Positions 26,276 through 33,249 of a stretch of 64,000 nt of DNA are shown here, piece after piece. The DNA is from CAG-632 sp963626805 (GTDB taxonomy: Bacteria; Bacillota; Clostridia; Lachnospirales; Lachnospiraceae): contig CAVFXS010000023.1 of assembly GCA_963626805.1 (NCBI GenBank), forward strand, positions 62,001 to 126,000. The letters run 5' to 3'. The first letter of the stretch is position 1; every line of letters begins with the position of its first letter. The position numbers and the translations under genes were made by a program. The notes under the pieces are model-generated. The model did not search any database, had not been told where the DNA came from, and saw only the letters and a program-made list of their open reading frames with translations.

Positions 26276-27610
26276 ATGAAATGGGAACGGGATTTAACAA
26301 CCGGAAATATCACAAAAGGATTATGGGCATTTGCCCTCCCTCTGATGTTAGGAAATGTGATGCAGCAGTTATATAATCTGGTTGATACCTGGGTAGTTGG
26401 CCGTTATGTCGGGAATCAGGCGCTGGCAGCAGTCGGCTCCTCCTATACACTGATGACGTTTCTGACTTCAGTCATTATAGGACTTTGTCTTGGCAGCAGC
26501 TCCTTTCTGTCAATGTCATATGGCAGAAAGGATCCGGCTGCAATACGGAATGGAATCTTTCTATCATTTCTCTTTATAGGGATTCTGGCCCTTCTGATCA
26601 TGGGCGGATTTTATGCATTATTGGATACGATTATCCGTTTATTACAGGTTCCGCCGGAAACGGTATCGGATATGCATACATATCTCTGGTATGTGTTCTG
26701 GGGATTTTTCGCAACGTTTTTATATAATTATTACTCAAATGTATTACGTGGAATCGGCAATTCTGTAGTCCCTTTGATTTTTCTGGGAATCTCTGTTGTT
26801 TTAAATATCGGGCTTGATTTTTATCTGGTATTGGGATGCTCTATGGGAATCCGGGGCGCAGCTGTAGCAACTGTAATCTCGCAGGTGATAGCGGGAATCG
26901 GGGTCATGATTTATTTTCTGGTCGCATATCCGGAATTTCGACTTCGGAGGGAGGATCTGTGCTGGAATCGTACGAATCTGAAACAAATTATGGCATTATC
27001 CGGGTTCACCTGTCTGCAGCAGTCGGTTATGAATTTCGGGATCCTGATGGTGCAGGGGATTGTGAACAGCTTTGGTTCGGCAGTTATGGCAGCATTTGCA
27101 GTAGCAGTGAAAATCGATACGATTGCTTATATGCCGGTGCAGGATTTCGGCAATGCATTCTCTGTATTTGTAGCACAGAATTATGGAGCGGGAAAACAGG
27201 AACGGATCCGGAAGGGGGTAAAAGCGGCCGGTGTCAGTGTCGTGATCTTCTGCATTGTAATCAGTGCAGTTGTATTCCTATGTGCATCCGGTCTGATGCA
27301 GGTATTCCTGAATGAAGATAGTCAGGAGATTGTTCGGATCGGGACACAGTATCTGCGGATAGAAGGAGCCTGTTACATTGGAATCGGAATTCTGTTTCTG
27401 CTTTATGGGTATTATCGGGCAGTCAATCGTCCGTTTATGTCAGTCGTTCTAACGATCATATCACTGGGTACCAGGGTGGCCCTGGCATATGTTTTATCCG
27501 GAATTGAACAGATTGGGGTGATTGGAATCTGGGTGGCAATCCCAATCGGATGGGCATTGGCGGATGTTGTGGGAATTGCCTGGGGAAGAAGGAAAAACGT
27601 GAAATCCTAG
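26276..27610 (+). CDS. MATE-family efflux transporter
   Basis: A 444-residue membrane protein with 12 transmembrane segments in two halves. The start (DLTTGNITKGLWAFALPLMLGNVMQQLYNLVD, read in two parts) and the VVGRYVG motif are typical of DinF/NorM-type MATE proteins. It exports cationic drugs or metabolites using a Na+ or proton gradient; the substrate is unknown. Its last codons (AAA TCC TAG) lie in a segment duplicated from the Rpn-family gene downstream, so the native C-terminus has probably been replaced by that rearrangement, though only by a few residues. Confidence 0.9.
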   Translation: MKWERDLTTGNITKGLWAFALPLMLGNVMQQLYNLVDTWVVGRYVGNQALAAVGSSYTLMTFLTSVIIGLCLGSSSFLSMSYGRKDPAAIRNGIFLSFLFIGILALLIMGGFYALLDTIIRLLQVPPETVSDMHTYLWYVFWGFFATFLYNYYSNVLRGIGNSVVPLIFLGISVVLNIGLDFYLVLGCSMGIRGAAVATVISQVIAGIGVMIYFLVAYPEFRLRREDLCWNRTNLKQIMALSGFTCLQQSVMNFGILMVQGIVNSFGSAVMAAFAVAVKIDTIAYMPVQDFGNAFSVFVAQNYGAGKQERIRKGVKAAGVSVVIFCIVISAVVFLCASGLMQVFLNEDSQEIVRIGTQYLRIEGACYIGIGILFLLYGYYRAVNRPFMSVVLTIISLGTRVALAYVLSGIEQIGVIGIWVAIPIGWALADVVGIAWGRRKNVKS

Positions 27611-27797
27611 TCAGGAACTGCGTGATATGCTAAAATATATAGAAAACAGTATTGCCGAGAATGTAACGAATGCAGACATTCGGGCAATCCATGAGCAAGT
27701 AGACGCAGTAAGACAGGATAAAGAAATAGAAAAAATAAATAAAAATATTACAAATATACTTGCGTTTTATAAGAAGAAACGCTACAATAGGAGTTGA
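27603..27797 (+). pseudogene. 5'-truncated copy of an Rpn-family (PD-(D/E)XK) gene
   Basis: Reading from 27603 gives 64 codons to a TGA. The first 42 or so are nearly identical to the C-terminal part of the full gene downstream: 27601-27727 matches 28486-28612 with only a few base differences. After that the sequences diverge (KEIEKINKNITNILAFYKKK here, against KEVGVQYMKSWEREM there). The catalytic domain is missing and no start codon or ribosome binding site precedes it. The left boundary falls at the MATE stop codon. The rest of the gap to 27923 holds an AT-rich stretch without a recognisable promoter. Confidence 0.85.
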
Positions 27798-27923
27798 TCA
27801 ATTGTAGATTCTTCATATAAAGTGCAAGTTTTCTATTGCAATCATATATATGAATCTGGCATGTCAGCCAAACAATCCATAGAAATATCGAAAAGAAAAT
27901 ATTAAAACACAGGAGGACACTGA

Positions 27924-28880
27924 ATGGAGAAAGTAAAAAAGAATACAGAAGCTTTGAGGATGAAGCCGAGGAAACGGAGTCTGGAAGAACTCAGTTTGAT
28001 TGATGATTTCCTGTTTCAGGAGATTATATCCAGAGGGGAGGCGGGCGAAGAGATTTGCCGGATTTTATTAAGCACGATTCTGGGACGGCCGATTGGACGG
28101 GTGAGAGTTACTACACAGAAGGTATTGGCGGGTTTTGATACGAACCAAAGAGGTATCCGCATGGATGCCTATGCGGAGTCTGAAATGGATGATGATATGA
28201 ATGTGACATCGGAACTGTATGATATAGAACCGGATACGATATATGAGAAATCGATACTTCCATGGCGGACGAGGCTGTATCAGGCAATCATAGATGCAAA
28301 ACAGCTGGAATCAGGCTGGGATTGCAGTAAGTTGAAGAATGTATATATCATCATGATTTTACCGTATGATCCGTTTAACGAAAATCGGATGGTGTATACC
28401 GTAAAGAATCAGTGCGTGGAAGCACCGGATATGGAGTATGAGGACGGCATCCGGCGAATTTATCTATATACAAAAGGAACCGAAGGAAATCCTAGTCAGG
28501 AACTGCGTGATATGCTAAAATATATGGAAAACAGTATTGCCGAGAATGTAACAAATGCAGACATTCGGGCAATCCATGAGCAAGTAGACGCAGTGAAACG
28601 GGATAAGGAAGTAGGTGTTCAGTATATGAAGAGTTGGGAACGAGAAATGCTGATACGGGAAGAAGGAAGAGAAGAGGGTAGAGAGGAAGGTCGTGAAGAA
28701 GGAAGAAAGGAAGGCCGTGAAGAGGGTAAAGAGGCGGGAAAACAAGAGGAACGCCAGAGGCTAAATACGCTGATTCTCCGACTGACTGAGGATGGAAGAG
28801 CAGATGATATAGTAAAAGCGGCACAGGACGAAGATTACCAGAAACAGTTGATTGAAGAGTATGGGTTGGCAGATAAATGA
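27924..28880 (+). CDS. Rpn-family recombination-promoting nuclease / PD-(D/E)XK transposase-like protein
   Basis: A 318-residue protein. The nuclease core (about residues 20-200) shows LIDDFLFQEII, RMDAYAE, the Glu-containing YDIEPD strand and the RLYQAIIDAKQLESG helix typical of this family in Lachnospiraceae. The C-terminal 100 residues contain a coiled coil and a run of EEGR-type repeats (about 244-275), also typical. Rpn proteins promote RecA-independent recombination in E. coli; the clostridial relatives are abundant, variable, and annotated as transposase-like. AGGAGG precedes the start. A truncated second copy lies just upstream. Confidence 0.85.
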   Translation: MEKVKKNTEALRMKPRKRSLEELSLIDDFLFQEIISRGEAGEEICRILLSTILGRPIGRVRVTTQKVLAGFDTNQRGIRMDAYAESEMDDDMNVTSELYDIEPDTIYEKSILPWRTRLYQAIIDAKQLESGWDCSKLKNVYIIMILPYDPFNENRMVYTVKNQCVEAPDMEYEDGIRRIYLYTKGTEGNPSQELRDMLKYMENSIAENVTNADIRAIHEQVDAVKRDKEVGVQYMKSWEREMLIREEGREEGREEGREEGRKEGREEGKEAGKQEERQRLNTLILRLTEDGRADDIVKAAQDEDYQKQLIEEYGLADK

Positions 28881-28944
28881 AATTAACTTCAGGAGTATCA
28901 TTTAATGGAGTAGAAGAAGTATAGAAAGAATGGTATACGGAAAG

Positions 28945-28980
28945 AAAGCAGTGACTTAAGGGGTGCTGCTTTTTTCGTTT
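28945..28980 (+). terminator. Intrinsic terminator after the Rpn-family gene
   Basis: AAAGCAG (28945-28951) pairs with CTGCTTT, with two wobble pairs extending the stem inward, and the T-rich TTTTTTCGTTTT follows. It lies about 65 bases after the stop codon. Confidence 0.7.
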
Positions 28981-29064
28981 TAAATGATTTTAAAATAAAA
29001 ATGGAAACAGACAATATGTGTCATTGCTTGATTCTATAATAAGCGTAGTGATATTTGGAAATAT

Positions 29065-29307
29065 ATGGAAAGAGTTACATGTCATTATAACAGAACGATA
29101 GAAGGCCATGATACGATATTTATAGTATTTCCGAAGGAGGAATGTCATATCTGGCGCTATCACATTGCTAAGGATTTAGATGTATATAAGCCGGAGGAGG
29201 GGAAGATATACTGGAGTATCTGTGGCTGGATTCTGCCGGAGAAACAGATTCAGGAAATGAAAGAAACACAACTGAGTGATGAATACTGGGAGCAGATCAG
29301 TCGATGA
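29065..29307 (+). CDS. Small protein of unknown function (80 residues)
   Basis: An 80-residue soluble protein, rich in Tyr, Trp and charged residues, with no known motif. The start ATG is preceded only by the weak GGAAATAT, so the start is uncertain. A TATAAT at 29035-29040 has no good -35. Its last 11 bases overlap, tail to tail, the end of the minus-strand HTH gene, which suggests both frames are under constraint or that one is spurious. Confidence 0.5.
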   Translation: MERVTCHYNRTIEGHDTIFIVFPKEECHIWRYHIAKDLDVYKPEEGKIYWSICGWILPEKQIQEMKETQLSDEYWEQISR

Positions 29308-29494
29308 ATTCTACGATATCGTTTGGAGTGCAGTCCAGAATGAGGCATAGCTTCTCCAGAGTATGCAGAGTGATGTTTTTATTCTTTTTGAGAGAGTCTA
29401 AGGTCTTATTATCAATTCCGGATTTTAATAATCGGTATTGAGAAATGCCCTTTGATTTCATGGTTTCCCATAATGGCTGATAACTAATGATGAT
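29297..29494 (-). CDS. Small Cro/C1-type HTH regulator without a canonical start codon
   Basis: A 65-codon frame encodes a complete small XRE-type helix-turn-helix protein of the YozG kind: ISYQPLWETMKSKGISQYRL, then LDSLKKNKNITLHTLEKLC and ILDCTPNDIVEFID. AAAGGAGGG (29506-29498) is a perfect ribosome binding site, but the codons at the right distance are ATC, ATC and ATT, and no ATG, GTG or TTG lies upstream in frame. The first ATG is internal (29461) and would delete the first strand and part of helix 1. Either a near-cognate start is used, as AUU is in infC, or the start codon has been lost recently. Confidence 0.65.
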   Translation of the reverse strand: MIISYQPLWETMKSKGISQYRLLKSGIDNKTLDSLKKNKNITLHTLEKLCLILDCTPNDIVEFID

Positions 29495-29526
29495 ACTCCC
29501 TCCTTTAAGTGTGCATTCTTATCTAA

Positions 29527-29580
29527 ATTATAAGATTATTATTTGAAAAACTATATTGTGAAAATGCTCACAATATAGTT
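29527..29580 (-). promoter_or_regulatory. Palindromic operator and -10 box of the small HTH gene
   Basis: AACTATATTGTGA (29549-29561) and TCACAATATAGTT (29568-29580) form a perfect inverted repeat with 13-base arms and a six-base centre. The core TGTGA-N6-TCACA equals the half-site arrangement of CRP/FNR-family sites. On the minus strand TATAAT lies at 29532-29527, so the repeat covers the -35 region of the HTH gene. No T-run follows it on either strand, which argues against a terminator. Confidence 0.65.
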
Positions 29581-29599
29581 GCAACATGGACAAGAATGT

Positions 29600-29647
29600 C
29601 AGGGCATACAGTGTGATGTAAATGATATCTGGGATTTTCTGGAATGA
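29600..29647 (+). pseudogene. Possible remnant of a second WYL-type HTH gene
   Basis: Reading from 29600 gives QGIQCDVNDIWDFLE and a stop, which resembles SIQRDVNDIRDFLK in the HTH gene 370 bases downstream (10 of 14 aligned residues equal). There is no start or intact domain. The match is short, so this is weak. The remainder of 29650-29840 is AT-rich and shows no gene. Confidence 0.3.
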
Positions 29648-29852
29648 AGAGCAGCTAAAATCGGTACTGTGATAAGTTTGGTCGAAAAACATATTCTTAT
29701 TGCGGATTTAGTCACAATGTGCTATCATAAGTAATGACAGAGATTGGAGAGAAACTTATATGATAATGGAGATTTAGAATAAAGAATATTACCATATAGA
29801 CACTTTCTGTCATTGTAAAACGCTATTATGGTTATAAAGTCTGGAGGGGGCT

Positions 29853-30104
29853 ATGGAAGAAAAACGGAATAATAAAATTCAGCGTATATTAGGAATCTAT
29901 ACAAGGCTGTTGGAAGGGCGGATTGTAAACAAACAGACCTTGGCAGCTATTTATGGCGTAAATGAGCGTAGTATTCAACGAGATGTGAATGATATCCGAG
30001 ATTTTTTAAAACTGGATGCAGAGGAGAACAGCGAGTTAAACTCTGTGGTTTATGACCATAGGCAGAAGGGATATCGACTGGAGTCCATAAATCAGGCAAA
30101 TTGA
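29853..30104 (+). CDS. Stand-alone HTH domain of the WYL/DeoR type (83 residues)
   Basis: An 83-residue DNA-binding protein consisting only of the N-terminal HTH of YafY/WYL regulators: IQRILGIYTRLLEGRIVNKQTLA, then YGVNERSIQRDVNDIRDFL, and KGYRLE. The WYL ligand-sensing domain that normally follows is absent, and no continuation is found in other frames within the next 80 bases. GGAGGGGG precedes the start. It could be a naturally short regulator or a gene truncated by deletion. It precedes the LytTR regulator by about 130 bases. Confidence 0.7.
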   Translation: MEEKRNNKIQRILGIYTRLLEGRIVNKQTLAAIYGVNERSIQRDVNDIRDFLKLDAEENSELNSVVYDHRQKGYRLESINQAN

Positions 30105-30231
30105 CGAATCCGTAGATACTGACTATCTGTTAGATACTGCTGGATAGTTAGGTATTTGTGAAGAAAATACACAAGTAATCAATACAGTGATTAGCAGTGC
30201 TCAAATTGAAATGGAGTGGGAGAAAATTTAT

Positions 30232-30840
30232 ATGACTGTAGGAATTTGTATGGATCAGAAAGTTGAATTAAAAGGAATCTTGGAAATGGTTAACCGAATT
30301 CTGCCATCAAACACAGATATCCAAATTTGCCGATATGTAACCGAAAAAGCGGTATTTGAAGATGTTCAAGCAGGAAATTTCGATTGCAGTCTGTTGTTGA
30401 TAGATATTCAGATGGTAAAATCGGATGGAATGGAACTTGTAAGTGAGCTACGACGAGTGCGGATGGCTGTGGATATTGTCTTCGTGATGTGGTCACAGGA
30501 ACAGATTCGATATATGAATGAGCCGGAGAATGCATCCGAATGCTTGAATGTTAAAGTTAATAGAAAGATAAGGAGAATACCATTGAATCAGATCCTTTAT
30601 ATGGAGAGTAATAAGAGGAAGATCATTTTACATATGAGAGATGGTAAAACGGAGTTTTATGAAAAAATGAACACAATGGAAGATTTGTTAAAGGAGAAAG
30701 GATTTGTTCGTTGCCATCAGAGTTATATAGTACAAAAACAATATGTGGATGAATTCGATCGAAATGGTTTGATTGTGCAGGAAGAGCGAATACCGATAAG
30801 TCGTAAATATTACGATCATCTGAAAAAAATGTTTGAATGA
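30232..30840 (+). CDS. LytTR-type response regulator with a degenerate receiver domain
   Basis: A 202-residue regulator. The N-terminal receiver keeps a possible phospho-acceptor Asp58 (LLLIDIQMVKSDGMEL), but the acidic pair is reduced to Met-Asp-Gln (7-9), the switch Thr/Ser is not in place, and the conserved Lys before the last helix is missing; the end of the domain looks shortened. The LytTR DNA-binding domain (about 105-202) is complete: KIRRIPLNQILYMESNKR, then FVRCHQSYIVQ and PISRKYYDHLKK. No histidine kinase is adjacent. The frame extends upstream to GTG 30187, but GGGAG fits ATG 30232 better. Regulation independent of phosphorylation is likely. Confidence 0.8.
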   Translation: MTVGICMDQKVELKGILEMVNRILPSNTDIQICRYVTEKAVFEDVQAGNFDCSLLLIDIQMVKSDGMELVSELRRVRMAVDIVFVMWSQEQIRYMNEPENASECLNVKVNRKIRRIPLNQILYMESNKRKIILHMRDGKTEFYEKMNTMEDLLKEKGFVRCHQSYIVQKQYVDEFDRNGLIVQEERIPISRKYYDHLKKMFE

Positions 30841-30882
30841 AAACGAAGCAAAATTGCCGAGAATTTAACGATAGTAAATAAA

Positions 30883-30918
30883 TTCCAAACTGGCACTATA
30901 AAAAAGTTCAAAACTGGC
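30883..30918 (+). repeat. 12-base direct repeat, candidate LytTR binding site
   Basis: TTCCAAACTGGC (30883-30894) and TTCAAAACTGGC (30907-30918) differ at one base and are 24 bases apart. On the complementary strand each reads GCCAGTTT-type, similar to the (A/C)CAGTT core of LytTR-family sites. They lie between the LytTR regulator gene and the ECF S-component gene. The period is slightly longer than the 21-22 bases usual for such sites. Confidence 0.5.
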
Positions 30919-31018
30919 TATTCCAATCATACCACACTCATAGTAAACTAAGCCAATGAAAGCAGGCAGAGAGAATAAATGCCATGCAAAAACGATACAA
31001 AGGAAGCGAGGATTTACT

Positions 31019-31636
31019 ATGAGTGAAAACACAAAAACAGTTTCAACTTCCGTAGAAGAGACTGTAGCATCTGATTTAACGGGAAAAGAAACAGGAAAGA
31101 ATACAAAGAACAGAGAGACCGTAAAGGCAATTACGGTGACCGGTTTGTTTATTGCACTGACACTGGTATTTACCGCCTGTGTTAATATCAAGCTGCCATT
31201 TGGCTATGGTGGACTGATTCATCTTGGAAACATTCCTCTTTTCTTAGCAGCAATGCTGTATGGAAAGCGGACCGGATTCTTTGCCGGAGCCTTCGGTATG
31301 GCGATCTTTGATATCATGTCAAGCTGGGCAATTTATGCACCATGTACCTTCATTACCTGCGGTCTTATGGGCTTTGTTGTAGGTCTGATCGTAGAGAAGA
31401 AGAGCGGATTCGGCTTTAAGGTACTGGCAGTTGGTGCTGCATTACTGATCAAGCTGGCCGGTTACTATATTTTTGAAGCAATCTTCTATCATAGTCTGGT
31501 AACACCGCTTGCATCATTCCCTGGAAATATTCTTCAGGTAGTGCTGGCAGCTGTACCGGTATTGATTCTGATCGTACCACTGGAAAAGGTACTGAATAAG
31601 ACCGGTCTGTTATTTGCTAAGAAGGCAGAGAAGTAG
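31019..31636 (+). CDS. ECF transporter S component
   Basis: A 205-residue integral membrane substrate-binding subunit of an energy-coupling-factor vitamin transporter, with about six transmembrane segments (VTGLFIALTLVFTACVNIKL, then GLIHLGNIPLFLAAMLYGKR and GFFAGAFGMAIFDIMSSWA). The GxIHLGN and GALGM-like motifs place it in the HmpT/PdxU-like COG4720 group, so a pyrimidine, pyridoxine or folate-like vitamin is possible, not certain. A 36-residue hydrophilic N-terminus precedes the first helix. The frame opens at 30956, but GCGAGG precedes ATG 31019. The shared energising module (EcfA/A'/T) is not in this window. Confidence 0.83.
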   Translation: MSENTKTVSTSVEETVASDLTGKETGKNTKNRETVKAITVTGLFIALTLVFTACVNIKLPFGYGGLIHLGNIPLFLAAMLYGKRTGFFAGAFGMAIFDIMSSWAIYAPCTFITCGLMGFVVGLIVEKKSGFGFKVLAVGAALLIKLAGYYIFEAIFYHSLVTPLASFPGNILQVVLAAVPVLILIVPLEKVLNKTGLLFAKKAEK

Positions 31637-31695
31637 AATAACAACAAGCATAGAAAGAAGCATAGAAACAAGCATAGAAAGAAGAGGTACGTACC

Positions 31696-32778
31696 ATGTT
31701 GAAGTTAATGACACCCGGACCAACCAGAGTGCGTGAAAATGTCAGAATGGCGAGAAGTCTGGAGACGACAAACCCGGATCTGGATCCGGAGTTCTATGAT
31801 TATTATAAAGATACCTGTGATCTGATTGCAGAGCTTCTGCATACGAAGAATCCTGCATATATTTTAAGCGGTGAGGGTATTCTGGGATTGGAGGCAGCCT
31901 GTGCTTCCATGACAGAACCGGGAGACCGGGTGCTGGTAATTGATAATGGTGTGTTTGGTCGTGGATTTGCGGACTTTGTCCGCATCTACGGCGGTGAACC
32001 GGTTCTTTATACGGTTGATTATGAGACCGAGGTTGATGCAGAGGCGTTGAAGCAGTATCTGGAGAAGGATCATGCGTTCAAGTATGCAACCGTTGTACAT
32101 TGTGATACGCCAAGTGGCAGACTGAATCCGATTCAGGATATCTGTCCATTGTTAAAGTCTTATGGTATCCTGACTGTGACAGATGCCGTAGCATCCATGT
32201 TCGGTGATCCGGTTTATGTAGATGACTGGAAGATCGATATTGTCTGTGGCGGTTCGCAGAAGGCATTGTCTGCGCCGGTGGGCCTGACCTTTGTAACTGT
32301 AAGTCCGGATGCCAGAAAGGCAATGGATGAGCGGAAGGTGCCAATCGCATCATTCTATGCGAATCTGACAACCTTTGAGCATTATTATGAAGACAAATGG
32401 TTCCCTTATACTATGCCGATCAGTGATATTTACGGCTTGCGTACCGCTCTGGAAAATGTAAAGGCAGATACAGAGATTTACAACAGACATAAAGAGATTG
32501 CAGAGTATGTGCGTAAGACACTGCAGGATGCAGGTTATGAGATTTACGGTAAAAACGGATTCGCGGATACCGTAACGGCAATGGTAGTTCCGGATGGTTT
32601 TACGGCACAGGAGATTCTGGATGGTGTGGCGAAAGAAGCCGGAATTATGCTGGCGGGGTCCTTTGATGTATTTGCCGGAAAACTGATCCGGATCGGCCAT
32701 ATGGGCGAGAACGCAAACATGGAAGATGTAAAACTTACACTGGAAGCATTGTTAAAGGTATTGTCGAAATCAAAATAA
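31696..32778 (+). CDS. Class V aminotransferase (alanine-glyoxylate/serine-pyruvate type)
   Basis: A 360-residue PLP-dependent enzyme. Typical features are the N-terminal TPGPTRVRENV, the GEGILGLEAAC cofactor loop (about 60), VTDAVASMFG with the PLP-contacting Asp (about 161), and the Schiff-base Lys in CGGSQKALSAP (about 196). The closest known groups are serine-pyruvate, alanine-glyoxylate and ureidoglycine-glyoxylate aminotransferases; the substrate cannot be chosen from sequence. It follows the ECF S component by 59 bases, and the pair looks like an operon, which hints that the imported compound and the aminotransferase are connected. Confidence 0.87.
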   Translation: MLKLMTPGPTRVRENVRMARSLETTNPDLDPEFYDYYKDTCDLIAELLHTKNPAYILSGEGILGLEAACASMTEPGDRVLVIDNGVFGRGFADFVRIYGGEPVLYTVDYETEVDAEALKQYLEKDHAFKYATVVHCDTPSGRLNPIQDICPLLKSYGILTVTDAVASMFGDPVYVDDWKIDIVCGGSQKALSAPVGLTFVTVSPDARKAMDERKVPIASFYANLTTFEHYYEDKWFPYTMPISDIYGLRTALENVKADTEIYNRHKEIAEYVRKTLQDAGYEIYGKNGFADTVTAMVVPDGFTAQEILDGVAKEAGIMLAGSFDVFAGKLIRIGHMGENANMEDVKLTLEALLKVLSKSK

Positions 32779-32789
32779 TGGGTTATAAT
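32761..32789 (+). promoter_or_regulatory. Promoter of the HPr-like gene
   Basis: TTGTCG (32761-32766), 17 bases, and TATAAT (32784-32789). It overlaps the last codons of the aminotransferase gene and lies 51 bases before the HPr-like start. Confidence 0.65.
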
Positions 32790-32839
32790 AAGACTTGTGG
32801 TAGTGATACCAGTGAAAATCAGTGAAAGGAGTTATTGCT

Positions 32840-33073
32840 ATGACAAAGGTAAAGATTTTATTGGATTCCATTGACAAAGTAAAGAACTTTGTAAACACAT
32901 TGATCAAGTTTGACTGCGATTTTGATATCAGCTCCAGCAGATATACAATCGATGCCAAGTCTATTATGGGAATTTTTAGTTTGGATTTATCCCAGCCATT
33001 GGATATGATTATCCATAAGGATGGCGATGTTTCTGACATTATGGAAGCAATTAAGCCATATATTGTTGAATAA
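32840..33073 (+). CDS. HPr-family-like protein lacking the catalytic histidine
   Basis: A 77-residue protein with the length and fold pattern of the PTS phosphocarrier HPr. The regulatory-serine region is recognisable (AKSIMGIFSL, Ser41 corresponding to HPr Ser46), and the C-terminal helix DVSDIMEAIKPYI is present. The active-site histidine (normally near residue 15 in GxHARP) is replaced by KVKNFVN. It cannot therefore carry phosphate at His and may act like Crh, the regulatory HPr paralogue of Bacillus. GAAAGGAG precedes ATG 32840; a longer frame from 32822 begins at the ribosome binding site itself. It has its own promoter and terminator. Confidence 0.78.
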   Translation: MTKVKILLDSIDKVKNFVNTLIKFDCDFDISSSRYTIDAKSIMGIFSLDLSQPLDMIIHKDGDVSDIMEAIKPYIVE

Positions 33074-33101
33074 CTCATAACAGTGAATAAGGGTGAAGGA
33101 G

Positions 33102-33136
33102 GAAACAAACAGTGGTTTGTTTCTTTTCTTTTTTAA
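33102..33136 (+). terminator. Intrinsic terminator of the HPr-like gene
   Basis: GAAACAAAC and GTTTGTTTC form a perfect nine-base stem with loop AGTG, followed by TTTTCTTTTTT. Confidence 0.9.
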
Positions 33137-33249
33137 AACCTTTGATCGTACTTACAATGATAAAATCGGGTATAGCTTTCCGAAAAGTATTCGATACTAA
33201 GAATCAGACAGTCTGAACTGTCAGGATTGATGAAATGAGGTAGTTTAAG

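Noticed and set aside
30841..31018. Thiamine, folate or other vitamin riboswitch before the ECF S component
   Set aside because: No recognised conserved core is seen; only the 12-base direct repeat stands out.
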